Assembly (NCBI RefSeq): GCF_041060425.1
Contig: NZ_JAULBC010000001.1
Location: forward strand, 620,001 to 684,000
Reading direction: 5' to 3'
DNA: 64,000 nt
Source of the DNA: Danxiaibacter flavus
Lineage (GTDB): Bacteria; Bacteroidota; Bacteroidia; Chitinophagales; Chitinophagaceae
A program made the translations under genes and the position numbers. Below, piece after piece: positions 32,648 to 42,109 of the stretch. The notes below the pieces were generated by a model. The model did no database searches. It was not told the DNA's origin and saw only the letters and a program-made list of their open reading frames with translations. Position 1 is the first letter of the stretch, and every line of letters begins with the position of its first letter.

Positions 32648-34051
32648 TCAGCGGCTGAACCGAGTCGCTCCAAAGGTAAAGCCACTCATTTTTTTGCACA
32701 CTGGCATTTGTTTGTAAAAGTCACTATTCACATGGATCACAGGATTTGCATATAATCTGGTATATAGTTTCGTTGTTCCCGAAAGTATAGAATCAGAAGC
32801 ATTTTCGAGCGCAAGAGCTACAACTAAAACAGAGTCAGACTGCCATGTGTTTTCGAATTTCCAATAATCATACTGATTATTTCTATAATAAACAGAATTG
32901 TAAGATGTTGCCGGCATGTGTTGATAGTATATATATTTTGACGCTGCCTGATAAGAGTCAAGGAAATAAACAGGATATCCTTTTGCTTTTTCTTTTATTT
33001 GAGCAGTTCGCATTTCATTGCCGTGCAGTTCCCCGTTAAGGCCTATTTTATCACTAACAAAATCCCAGATAAAAGCCGCGCGTATCAACAATATTAATCC
33101 CAATGAAAGCGGAAATAATTTATATAAGATTCTTTCAAGCTTATAATTTTTATCCAGGTAGTTATGTAATAACAGCATCCCGGGGATCAGTGCGATAGAT
33201 GTCCAGTAAGGTTCTATGCGTCCTTTAAACGACGAAAGAAAAAAGAAACCTAATGTGCCCAATACGATATACTTCAAAGTACGTAACCATACGTCACCGG
33301 TTGCTTGCCGTTTGTATGCGGCAAGTAAAACCATCCAGCCAGTCAAAGGTCCAAATATAAACAGTTGCCCAAGCATGTAATCGGTCGTGTAAGATAAATG
33401 ATAGTCCTTCGGATAACGTTCTATAAGATGATATACAAGAGAAGGAAATCCGTACTTGTATTGCCAATACAGATGAGGAAGAAATAATACCAACCCCAAC
33501 AAGGATGCTATCCAAAATTTCTTATCGGCCAGCAACTGAAAATTTGCCAGTACAGTAAAACCTATAAGCAATATGCCGTGATATTTGCTATACATTAAAG
33601 CAGCCATGCAAATACCCAGAAGAAAAGTATTTCGCCATGTTTTACTTTGCAAAAACGAGCGGTATACCCATAAAAACAGCGTAGAAAATAAAACCAGGAA
33701 AACATCCGGAACTGCTAATACGGCTCCAATTTGTATGAGCCCGGTCGACAGTATTAAAATAATCAGCCTGTTAGGCTGGTAGCTTTTTTGTAAAGCGTAC
33801 ATTACCATCGTACAAACAAAAAAGGCAAGTACGGAAAACAAACGTATCCCGAGTGTCCTGTGAAAAATGAAACTTCCTAGTTTTATCATTAAAGCTACCA
33901 TTGGCGGATGGTCATAATATCCCCAATCCAAATGTTGTGAATACATCCAGTAATAGGCTTCATCATCAAGTAATTCAGTAAATCCTGCCTGTATCAGATT
34001 CAACACCATTAAGGAGACCATCACGATAATATAAGTACGTTTTTCTTTCAT
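32648..34051 (-). CDS. GT39-like membrane glycosyltransferase (ArnT/PMT superfamily)
   Basis: A 467-residue polytopic membrane protein with at least ten helices. The first periplasmic loop carries LLDDEAYYWMYSQHLDWGYYDHPPMVA, the Asp/Glu-rich motif of GT-C dolichyl- or undecaprenyl-phosphate sugar transferases. These move a lipid-linked sugar to a lipid, protein or glycan on the periplasmic side. ATG 34051 immediately before the first helix is preferred; a TTG at 34174 would add 41 polar residues. No partner genes for lipid-A or S-layer work lie nearby, so the acceptor is unknown. Confidence 0.85.
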   Translation of the reverse strand: MKEKRTYIIVMVSLMVLNLIQAGFTELLDDEAYYWMYSQHLDWGYYDHPPMVALMIKLGSFIFHRTLGIRLFSVLAFFVCTMVMYALQKSYQPNRLIILILSTGLIQIGAVLAVPDVFLVLFSTLFLWVYRSFLQSKTWRNTFLLGICMAALMYSKYHGILLIGFTVLANFQLLADKKFWIASLLGLVLFLPHLYWQYKYGFPSLVYHLIERYPKDYHLSYTTDYMLGQLFIFGPLTGWMVLLAAYKRQATGDVWLRTLKYIVLGTLGFFFLSSFKGRIEPYWTSIALIPGMLLLHNYLDKNYKLERILYKLFPLSLGLILLIRAAFIWDFVSDKIGLNGELHGNEMRTAQIKEKAKGYPVYFLDSYQAASKYIYYQHMPATSYNSVYYRNNQYDYWKFENTWQSDSVLVVALALENASDSILSGTTKLYTRLYANPVIHVNSDFYKQMPVCKKMSGFTFGATRFSR

Positions 34052-34695
34052 TTTCTCGCGTCCAATGAAAAAAGAACGTAATGATTGAAGTTTTTTATCG
34101 ATGTTTAGTTCTAACACAGCGTTTGGTGATTCCTTTTTGAGCGCTTTGATTCCTTTAAAGATAACTTGTTCCAACTACTTTTTATAACTGTAATTATCAC
34201 CATTGCATGCCCCGCGTATTTGGCCAGCGGGTTTTCGATAAGTGATCTGCAAGATTCCGGTTCACGGATTATAAACCAATTAAAAATATTGATTAAAAAG
34301 CCGGCTGCATATTAACTATCCCACCCTCAAAAGCATTCCAAATAGAAGCGATTTTAAGAGAAAATATACTTTTGTAATGCTAACGTTGAGCTGAATAAAA
34401 CAGAATAAAGTATGGCGTTTTTGCCAATCAATTATAAACTTCTGAAAATCTGCAAGATACATGGCCGTTGACACAAAAAAACTCACAGTATTGTTGGCCT
34501 TTTGTGTCATGTCATTATACGATGGTATCGCTTTTTAAGGTAAGCAGCGATTAATGGCATTTGCAACGAAATTTTCTTCTCGCAAGACCGTCCGCTAAAT
34601 CTCCTCCCAAACCTTGTAAGACAGGCAGAGACTTTGCATGCAAAATTAAAGAAGCTTAATTTCAATAAAATTTAAGATTATAGCATTCTCTCCTC
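34052..34695. other. Intergenic region between GT39 and the hybrid regulator
   Basis: A gap of 644 bases. The first 120 may encode a longer N-terminus for the glycosyltransferase. The rest is A/T-rich with no supported gene, no word repeat and no clear terminator for the regulator's 3' side. Confidence 0.35.
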
Positions 34696-37600
34696 CTACA
34701 ACTCACTCCTCTGCATATGCTTCATCGCCACATATTCCGATGGCGTCATACTAAATTGCCTGTGAAAATCACGGCCAAAGTTTGATTGATGTGCATAGCC
34801 AACAAGGTCCGCCACTTCATAAATTTTGTAATCTTTTTCTGCAAGCAATGCTGCGGCTTTTTTTAACCGGGCCAGGTTAATCAGCTCATTGGGTGACATA
34901 TTTGAAAGCCCCTTTATTTTCCTGTACAATGTCGCTTTGCTCATATGCATCAGCTTTGCGAGTTGTTCAACATCAAGGCTGGTATTCTCAATATTCTGCA
35001 GAATGATATCATTTAAATGATCGAGGAAATGTTCATCTGCTTTTGAATAGGCGATGCTTTTTATGTGGGCTAATGGAGATTTGGCAAAATACTCTCTTAT
35101 CTTGTTCCTGTTGTTTAAAAGACTTTGGATCTGTGCCTGCAAATGATGTTGGGAGAAGGGTTTTTCGATATATGCATCGGCGCCCAGTTCCAGTCCTTCG
35201 ATCTTTGATTGCAGTGTATTTCTTGCGGTGAGCAGAATTACGGGTGTATGACTGAATTCAAAGCTGGTTTTTATTTTCTTACACAGATCAAAGCCATCCA
35301 TCACCGGCATCATTACATCACTTATTACCAGTTGAATATTTTCAGCCTCCAGGATCCGCAACGCTTCTTTGCCATTATGCGCTTTGGTAACGGTATACTG
35401 ATCGTTTAGTTCTTTAGCTATGAAATCAAGGATCTCTTTATGGTCCTCAACAAGCAGTATAGTTGGTTTTGTTGATGTTGTATGCGCTTCTTTGTATTGC
35501 TCAGCTACGGCTTCTTCTTTGTCTTCATTTACTTCTTCGTATAACTGGAATTCTTTTTCCTGGTGAATGGGCAACACCAGCACAAACAGGTTTTGCAAAG
35601 CATCTGTTATGTTAAGGCTTAGCGTGCCGTTATGTAATTCCGCAAGCGAACGCGATAGGGGCAAACCGATCCCTGTTCCCGGTTGCTTTTCCGTCTCTTT
35701 CATTCGATAGAACGGTTCGAATATTTTTTCTTTCATCTCTGCAGGAATAATGAAGCCGTCATTTTTTACCTCAATACTAAAGTGTGTGTCCTCGCTGTTG
35801 AAAGGCATTAGACGTAAGTGTACAGTTGTATCAGCATACTTAATGGCATTGTTTAACAGATTGCTGATGATCTTGGTGAACGCTTCTTTGTCGATATATG
35901 CATGAAGGTGAATACCCGGTAATTGTAATTTGAATGACAGCTCTTTTTGTTCGGCAGCAGGACGAAAGCGGCTGAATATTTCTTCCAGCATTTCAGATAT
36001 GTCTGCCTTGACAAAGCTTAAGCTAAATCCGTTGGTTTCAGTTTTCCGAAAATCAAGCAGTTGATTCGTTAGATCAACAAGCCGGTTGGTATTCTTTTCC
36101 ATAATCTTCAGGTTTTCTTTTATTTCCGGTAAGTGGGTTGCTTTTTCAATTGTTTTTTCAAGTGGCAATTTTATCAGCGTAAGAGGTGTTCTTATTTCGT
36201 GCGCCACATTGGTAAAGAACTCAATTTTGGCGTGATAGATTTCTTTTTCTTTTTCATTCTCCAGCAATTCAATTTTTCTCCTGTTCTTTTCTTCAACTTT
36301 TTTATGGTAGTTTCTAAGCAATACAAAGGCAAGGAGTGTTCCACTCAGAAAATAAATTAAATAAGCCCAGTCGCTAGCCCACCATGGTGGCAATATTTCT
36401 ATTTGGAGTATTGTGGGAACGTCGTTCCAGATTCCACTGCTATTGGACGCCTTTACTTTAAATGTATATTTTCCTGGTGACAGCTTTGTGAAATAAACTT
36501 TGCGGTTCGTTTTTAAATATACCCAGTCTTTGTCAAGTCCTTCCATTTTGTAAGCATATTCAGCCATTTCCGGCGCCGTATAACTTAATGCTGCAAAGTC
36601 AAAACTAAACGATGACTGATCGTGCTGTAAGATGATCTTGTTTGTATAAGAGACAGATTTTTTTAATGGTGAATTGTTTTTGTTTACCGGCAGTTCTTTA
36701 TTAAATACCTGTATGCCTGTTAAGTAAACAGTGGGGACGTAGGTGTTTCTCGTAAAGTCGGCAGGATTAAAGCAGATCAAGCCTTTTAATGACCCGAAAT
36801 ATAATTTTCCACTTTTATCCTTATAAGCTGAATTGTAATTGAACTGGTCTGTGAGTAACCCGTTTGCCTTTGTATAGATCTTCACGGCTTCAGTAATCGG
36901 ATCAAAACATACCAATCCTTTAGATGTGGTGATCCACAAATCTCCTTTGTTATCTTCCAGTATGGAATAAGTGACATTGCTTGGTAAGCCATTTGCCGTG
37001 CTGTATCTTTTAAAATTATTTTTGTCCATATTGTACCGGCAAAAGCCATTCTCGGTAGTGATCCAGATGATGTGGCGGCTGTCTTCAAATATATTATTGA
37101 TGGTATTGTTGCTCAGGCTGGCATCATCATTCAAATTGTATCTGAACATGCCATTTTTTTTGGTTGCCGTATTATAGTAATAAAGACCTTCTCTGTAAGT
37201 GCCAGCCCAGATGGTGCCATTCTTATCTTCCAGAATGGTTTGCACCAGAGATATGTCAGGTACTTGCGGCACCGGCATAAAGCCACTATCCGTCATGTTA
37301 TAAGTAAATAACCCTCTGGCAGTGCCGACAAGAATCTCTCCATTGTTTTTTTTATAAAAGCATTCTATAAAGTTGCTCTTAAAAGTATTGTGTTGCGTAT
37401 CTGCGTTATAATGCTTGATCACCTGCCGGCTTTTTATACGCATGATGTCAAGCCCATGTTCGAATGTGCCTATAAATAATGTGTCGCCCAATGCAAGCAA
37501 ACCATGAATATTCGAGTGAGAAATGCTGCCGGAGCCTGAAGGTTTGTAGGTTTGAAAAATGCCGGTTTTAATATCAAGTCTGTTGAGTCCGGCATCTTCG

Positions 37601-38688
37601 GTGCCAATCCACAAATGGCCATAGTTGTCAGCGCAGATTTCGCGCACAGACGTTCCACTGATGGAACTTGTACCGAACTGCGGAAAATATTTTTGAAAGA
37701 AAGTGTACTGTTTAGGCAGATAGTTGATACCGCCGAAATAAGTTCCGCACCAGGTGCCGCCTTCTTTATCTTTTAACAGTGTGTAAGTAGCATTGTCGCT
37801 TAATGAAGAAGGATTATTGTACTCTTTGATAAGATGCCTGCACTTTTTTGTTTTTACATTGTAAACGTATAAGCCGGATTCTGTCGCGGTCCAAAACTCG
37901 TCATCATTACTTTGTATAAAGTCTCTTGCAAAAATTTCGGTGTTATCGTCATTGTATGTAAACACATCTTCATAGATCAATGTTTTTGTGTTAAACATTT
38001 TTACTCCCTGCGTTGATGTGCCAATGAGGATCATATTTTTGCCGAATGGTCTTATTTTTTCAATCCATTTTGCTTTAGGTATTTTTGAATGCGAAAAGAC
38101 ATCGTAGCTGTCAAAGCTCCTATGGGTCGCGTTATAAGCCATAATGCTTCCTGTAACATTCGCAATCCAAAGCCTGCCATCAGGTGCAATGCACAATGAT
38201 CCCGCGTCAATGCCTGGCTTGTCAAACGCTGTCAGCGATTTAGTTAGGATGTTATATTCATACAGTACCAGGCCGGCAATAAACCAAAGGTGCTGATTGT
38301 CGTCCATAACAATATCTCTTACTTCCATTTCCGGTACATGAGCAATACGATTGAAGTCCTCACTGGATGGGTTATATCTGAACAAGCCGCGATCGGTACC
38401 CACCCACAGGTTCTCGTTTTTGTCTTCATAAAGTGAATGTATAAAGTTGCTGCCAATGCTCAGGGAATCACGGGGTATATTCCGGAAAATCTTAAATGAG
38501 TAGCCATCAAACCTGTTGAGGCCGTCTTTTGTTCCAAACCACATGAAGCCTTTTTTATCCTGCAGGCTGCAGATAACAGAGTTGTTGGACAGGCCATGCT
38601 CTACCTGGTAATGCCTGAAATAAAACGATTGTGCATCAAGCACCTTTGACATAAGCACGCACAGTAGTATGGTTACTATCTTTTTCAA
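34696..38688 (-). CDS. Hybrid two-component system regulator (sensor, kinase, receiver and AraC output)
   Basis: A single 1330-residue protein that senses oligosaccharides in the periplasm and activates the adjacent sus genes. Order: signal peptide (1-20), about a dozen propeller repeats of the pattern GxLWxGTxxGLxxY (20-690), a Y_Y_Y domain, one membrane helix near 773-795, a histidine kinase with His830 (NVAHEIRTPLTL) and GTGIGLPLS, a receiver with Asp1124 (VISDVMMPVMDG), and an AraC helix-turn-helix (about 1230-1330). The start is TTG: a TGA lies three codons upstream, and no in-frame ATG precedes the signal peptide. It diverges from susC across a 243-base gap. Confidence 0.95.
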   Translation of the reverse strand: MKKIVTILLCVLMSKVLDAQSFYFRHYQVEHGLSNNSVICSLQDKKGFMWFGTKDGLNRFDGYSFKIFRNIPRDSLSIGSNFIHSLYEDKNENLWVGTDRGLFRYNPSSEDFNRIAHVPEMEVRDIVMDDNQHLWFIAGLVLYEYNILTKSLTAFDKPGIDAGSLCIAPDGRLWIANVTGSIMAYNATHRSFDSYDVFSHSKIPKAKWIEKIRPFGKNMILIGTSTQGVKMFNTKTLIYEDVFTYNDDNTEIFARDFIQSNDDEFWTATESGLYVYNVKTKKCRHLIKEYNNPSSLSDNATYTLLKDKEGGTWCGTYFGGINYLPKQYTFFQKYFPQFGTSSISGTSVREICADNYGHLWIGTEDAGLNRLDIKTGIFQTYKPSGSGSISHSNIHGLLALGDTLFIGTFEHGLDIMRIKSRQVIKHYNADTQHNTFKSNFIECFYKKNNGEILVGTARGLFTYNMTDSGFMPVPQVPDISLVQTILEDKNGTIWAGTYREGLYYYNTATKKNGMFRYNLNDDASLSNNTINNIFEDSRHIIWITTENGFCRYNMDKNNFKRYSTANGLPSNVTYSILEDNKGDLWITTSKGLVCFDPITEAVKIYTKANGLLTDQFNYNSAYKDKSGKLYFGSLKGLICFNPADFTRNTYVPTVYLTGIQVFNKELPVNKNNSPLKKSVSYTNKIILQHDQSSFSFDFAALSYTAPEMAEYAYKMEGLDKDWVYLKTNRKVYFTKLSPGKYTFKVKASNSSGIWNDVPTILQIEILPPWWASDWAYLIYFLSGTLLAFVLLRNYHKKVEEKNRRKIELLENEKEKEIYHAKIEFFTNVAHEIRTPLTLIKLPLEKTIEKATHLPEIKENLKIMEKNTNRLVDLTNQLLDFRKTETNGFSLSFVKADISEMLEEIFSRFRPAAEQKELSFKLQLPGIHLHAYIDKEAFTKIISNLLNNAIKYADTTVHLRLMPFNSEDTHFSIEVKNDGFIIPAEMKEKIFEPFYRMKETEKQPGTGIGLPLSRSLAELHNGTLSLNITDALQNLFVLVLPIHQEKEFQLYEEVNEDKEEAVAEQYKEAHTTSTKPTILLVEDHKEILDFIAKELNDQYTVTKAHNGKEALRILEAENIQLVISDVMMPVMDGFDLCKKIKTSFEFSHTPVILLTARNTLQSKIEGLELGADAYIEKPFSQHHLQAQIQSLLNNRNKIREYFAKSPLAHIKSIAYSKADEHFLDHLNDIILQNIENTSLDVEQLAKLMHMSKATLYRKIKGLSNMSPNELINLARLKKAAALLAEKDYKIYEVADLVGYAHQSNFGRDFHRQFSMTPSEYVAMKHMQRSEL

Positions 38689-38931
38689 TGACTTTCAATC
38701 ATGGATGAACTTACAACTATCCCGGAATATTCAGGCGTATTTTTTATAAGTGGTGACTAATATTGTTGTCAACATCGAAATTGAATCAGTTTGATAAACT
38801 TGTGATACGTAATGATAAATGCCTTGCTTATGGATGAACGTACTTTGTAGCCGGGTTCTTATAGCCGTAAATCCGAATGGTTGCTGCTGCAAGAAACTAT
38901 CACCATTACATCATCAAACTGATTGACTGCC

Positions 38932-41900
38932 ATGAAAGTTATTAAACACTTTTTGAAGGCAATGTTATATGCATTCCCTTCACAGGCAATGAGAAAAGCG
39001 ACATTGCTTCCCCTCATTCTTATCTCCTCATTTGGTTCCGTTTTTAGCCAGACAACAACTAAAGTTTCGGGCACCGTTGCAGATAGTAGCGGAAGTGTTC
39101 TTTCAAATGTAACCGTAACAGAGAAAGGTTCATCCACAAGGGCTGAGACAGCAGTTAACGGAGCATTTACCATTAGCATAAGTAACCCTAACGCCGTGCT
39201 TGTTTTCTCATTACTTGGCTATGCGCCAAAGGAAGTAAGCGTAGCAGGGCAAACGATGATCAACGTTTCACTGCAACAGGTTTCAAATAGCCTGCAGGAT
39301 GTAGTAGTTGTAGGTTATGGAACGCAGAAAAAGTCGAGTCTCACAGGTGCTGTTTCAGTTGTAAGGCCTGAAGAAATTCAAAAGCGGCAGGCCACTACCG
39401 TTGGGGAAGCGTTACAGGGGCTTGCCACCGGCGTAAATGTACGGGGAGGAGGGCAACCAGGATCAGAAGCAAGCATCCAGATCCGCGGGCTGAAAAACAT
39501 GTCTAACGCAAATCCACTCTATGTTATTGATGGCATGATCACCACTGCCAACCGCGATTTTAATCCGGATGATATTGAAAGCCTGCAAATATTAAAAGAT
39601 GCATCTGCTGCTGCTATCTATGGTTCGCGTGCGGCAAACGGCGTAATCATTATCACGACTAAAAAAGGAAAGTCAGGGCCAATGCGCATTGATTTTTCCG
39701 GTAAGGCGAGCGTGCAACAAACGCCAAAATATAGCCTCACTGCAACCCCTGCTTTTGTTAAGCTGAATGATACTGCATATTCCAATGCTGGCATTCCGCA
39801 ATCAAACTGGCAAAAACATAATCTAAATAACAATACTGACTGGCAGGATGCTGCTTTTCAAACCGGAAACATGCAGGACTATAACCTGAGCTTTTCAGGA
39901 GGAGGGAACAGTGGTAGTTACCTGGTGTCTGCAAACTATTTTGACAACAAAGGAACAGTGATCAGTACAGGATTTAAGCGCATTGGCCTGCGTGTGAACA
40001 CCCAGGGGACGAAGGGTATTTTTAGTATCGGAGAAAATGTAGCCATTACCAACGCGCAATCAGATGAAATGAGTGGTAACCCATATGTTGATGTTGTGCG
40101 CATGCTTCCAACTATTTCTATTTATAATCCAAATAATCCCGGTGGATATGGTTATGGCAATGAAGACAGCGCCCGCACGTTCGGTACCAATCCGGTTGCA
40201 CATGCTGATCTCGAAGATCAAAAGAATGAGAACTTCAGGGTGAGAGGCAATGTATGGTCCGAGTTAAAATTTCTTCCTTATCTGAAATACAGGCTTAACC
40301 TTGGTTATGAAACCAGCAACGATCACTATAACTATTTTAGAAAAAAAGGAAGCTGGACATTGAACCAGCCCGATGATCCCTCCATTGCGAACGAGAACCG
40401 TGCAAGGTTTCAGTCATCTCTGATCGAAAACACGTTGAACTTTAATAAAACCTTTGGAAAACACAGTGTGGCGGCAGTTGTGGGGCAGACTTATCAGCAT
40501 GACTATTACGAGCAGATCTGGGGCAACAAACGCAATATGTTATATAACCCCACCACCAATACCTACTATAAAGTGCTGGATCAGGGTAATACGCCAACTA
40601 CCGGCGGTTATATTAATGAGGCAGTCTTGCTTTCTTACCTGGGTCGTGTAGAATATAGTTATGATGATAAGTATTTGTTGAACGGCGTAATAAGACGCGA
40701 TGGCACTTCCCGTCTTGGTGCGGCGAATCGCTGGGGTAACTTTCCTTCTGTTTCAGCCGCATGGCGCATAAGCCGTGAGAAATTTTTTAACGTGTCGTGG
40801 ATTGATGATCTTAAGCTGCGCGCAAGCTACGGTACACTTGGTAGCAGTAACATCGGTTACTGGGATTATATACCTGTTATTAATACAAACTCCACAATGG
40901 TGGTTGGTACAGATCAGCATCTGGAAGCCGGCGCTACACAGGTAAAACTTGTAAACTCAGACCTGCGTTGGGAACAGCTCGTTCAACAGAACTACGGATT
41001 TGACGCGGTGTTTTTGCAAAACCGGTTAAGTGTAACTGCGGAATATTTTATTGCCGAAACAAAGGATGTATTAACGCCAATGCCTATACTGCTCACTACT
41101 GGCAATGACGGAGGTAACCCCTATGTAAATGCGGTAACGCTCAGAAACAAAGGCTTCGAGTTTTCTGCAACATATCGTGAAAACAGAACGCCGGTTAAAT
41201 ACTTTGGAACTGTTAATGTTACAACGCTTCGCAATAAAGTCTCCGACCTTGGCTATAACAGGAGCCGTTTGTTTGATGGTAATACAGTAACTGCGATTGG
41301 CAATCCGATTGGTATGTGGTATCTGCTACAAACCGATGGACTATTTCAAAATCAGGCGGAAATTGATGCTTATAAAAACAAGGACGGCAAAGTAATTCAG
41401 CCGGATGCAAAGCCCGGCGATATACGCTTTTTAGACAATAACGGCGATGGACAGATAACCAACGATGACAAGGCCATTGTTGGAAGTCCGTGGCCCAAAT
41501 GGGAGATGGGGCTTAACCTGGGGGTTTCCTACAAAAACTTTGATCTTACAATGAACTGGTTCGGTTCTTTCGGAGCCAAGGTGTACAACGGATATCACAG
41601 CGTGGTTGACAGGTTTGATGACAATTCGAATTACAGGAGTGATGTAAGTCCATGGTCTCCAACAAACACGAATACAAGTTTTCCAAGAATTGTATATGCT
41701 ACCACACTCAATTCAAGGGGTGACACAGAAAGATGGCTTGAAGATGGAAGTTTCTTCCGAATGAAATACATCAGTCTTGGTTATACAATTCCTGCAAGGG
41801 CGCTTAAAACGATCGGCTTCTCAAGTGCACAGATCTCGTTGTCTGCTCAGAACCTGATTACGTTTACAAAGTACCAGGGATTAGATCCGGAGTTTGTGAA

Positions 41901-41985
41901 TACCAACATTTTTCAGAAAGGGTTCGACAATTTCGCTTTTCCTAACCTAAAAACATATACCGTGAGTTTACAATTTGGATTCTAG
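38932..41985 (+). CDS. SusC/RagA-type TonB-linked outer-membrane protein
   Basis: Outer-membrane importer of 1017 residues, partner of the SusD that follows. After the signal peptide (ending near VFSQ) come a carboxypeptidase-regulatory-like domain (about 45-125), a TonB-box-like VVVVGYGTQKKSSLTGAVS, the plug (LYVIDGM, DIESLQILKDASAAAIYGSRAANGVIIITTKKG) and a 22-strand barrel ending VSLQFGF. It imports oligosaccharides with TonB-ExbBD. ATG 38932 is chosen over a TTG at 38923. A possible promoter is TTG near 38823 with TACTTTG near 38841, one base short of consensus. Divergent from the hybrid regulator, its likely activator. Confidence 0.95.
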   Translation: MKVIKHFLKAMLYAFPSQAMRKATLLPLILISSFGSVFSQTTTKVSGTVADSSGSVLSNVTVTEKGSSTRAETAVNGAFTISISNPNAVLVFSLLGYAPKEVSVAGQTMINVSLQQVSNSLQDVVVVGYGTQKKSSLTGAVSVVRPEEIQKRQATTVGEALQGLATGVNVRGGGQPGSEASIQIRGLKNMSNANPLYVIDGMITTANRDFNPDDIESLQILKDASAAAIYGSRAANGVIIITTKKGKSGPMRIDFSGKASVQQTPKYSLTATPAFVKLNDTAYSNAGIPQSNWQKHNLNNNTDWQDAAFQTGNMQDYNLSFSGGGNSGSYLVSANYFDNKGTVISTGFKRIGLRVNTQGTKGIFSIGENVAITNAQSDEMSGNPYVDVVRMLPTISIYNPNNPGGYGYGNEDSARTFGTNPVAHADLEDQKNENFRVRGNVWSELKFLPYLKYRLNLGYETSNDHYNYFRKKGSWTLNQPDDPSIANENRARFQSSLIENTLNFNKTFGKHSVAAVVGQTYQHDYYEQIWGNKRNMLYNPTTNTYYKVLDQGNTPTTGGYINEAVLLSYLGRVEYSYDDKYLLNGVIRRDGTSRLGAANRWGNFPSVSAAWRISREKFFNVSWIDDLKLRASYGTLGSSNIGYWDYIPVINTNSTMVVGTDQHLEAGATQVKLVNSDLRWEQLVQQNYGFDAVFLQNRLSVTAEYFIAETKDVLTPMPILLTTGNDGGNPYVNAVTLRNKGFEFSATYRENRTPVKYFGTVNVTTLRNKVSDLGYNRSRLFDGNTVTAIGNPIGMWYLLQTDGLFQNQAEIDAYKNKDGKVIQPDAKPGDIRFLDNNGDGQITNDDKAIVGSPWPKWEMGLNLGVSYKNFDLTMNWFGSFGAKVYNGYHSVVDRFDDNSNYRSDVSPWSPTNTNTSFPRIVYATTLNSRGDTERWLEDGSFFRMKYISLGYTIPARALKTIGFSSAQISLSAQNLITFTKYQGLDPEFVNTNIFQKGFDNFAFPNLKTYTVSLQFGF

Positions 41986-41989
41986 TGGT

Positions 41990-42028
41990 GGTAAGAATGT
42001 GTCCTACACTTTTGGACACATTCTTACC
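41990..42028. repeat. Hairpin between susC and susD, related to the 7856 family
   Basis: GGTAAGAATGTGTCC (41990-42004) and its exact complement (42014-42028) enclose TACACTTTT. The GTCCTACACTTTT segment echoes the TCCTACACTTT core of the hairpins at 7856 and 8288. No T run follows. It may set the susC/susD ratio by protecting or pausing the transcript. Confidence 0.6.
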
Positions 42029-42109
42029 AATTTGAAATCTAACGGTAACGGTTTTATGTAAGTAGAGTCGCGATGCATCGCATTTCTACAATTCAAAACG
42101 ACAATTATT

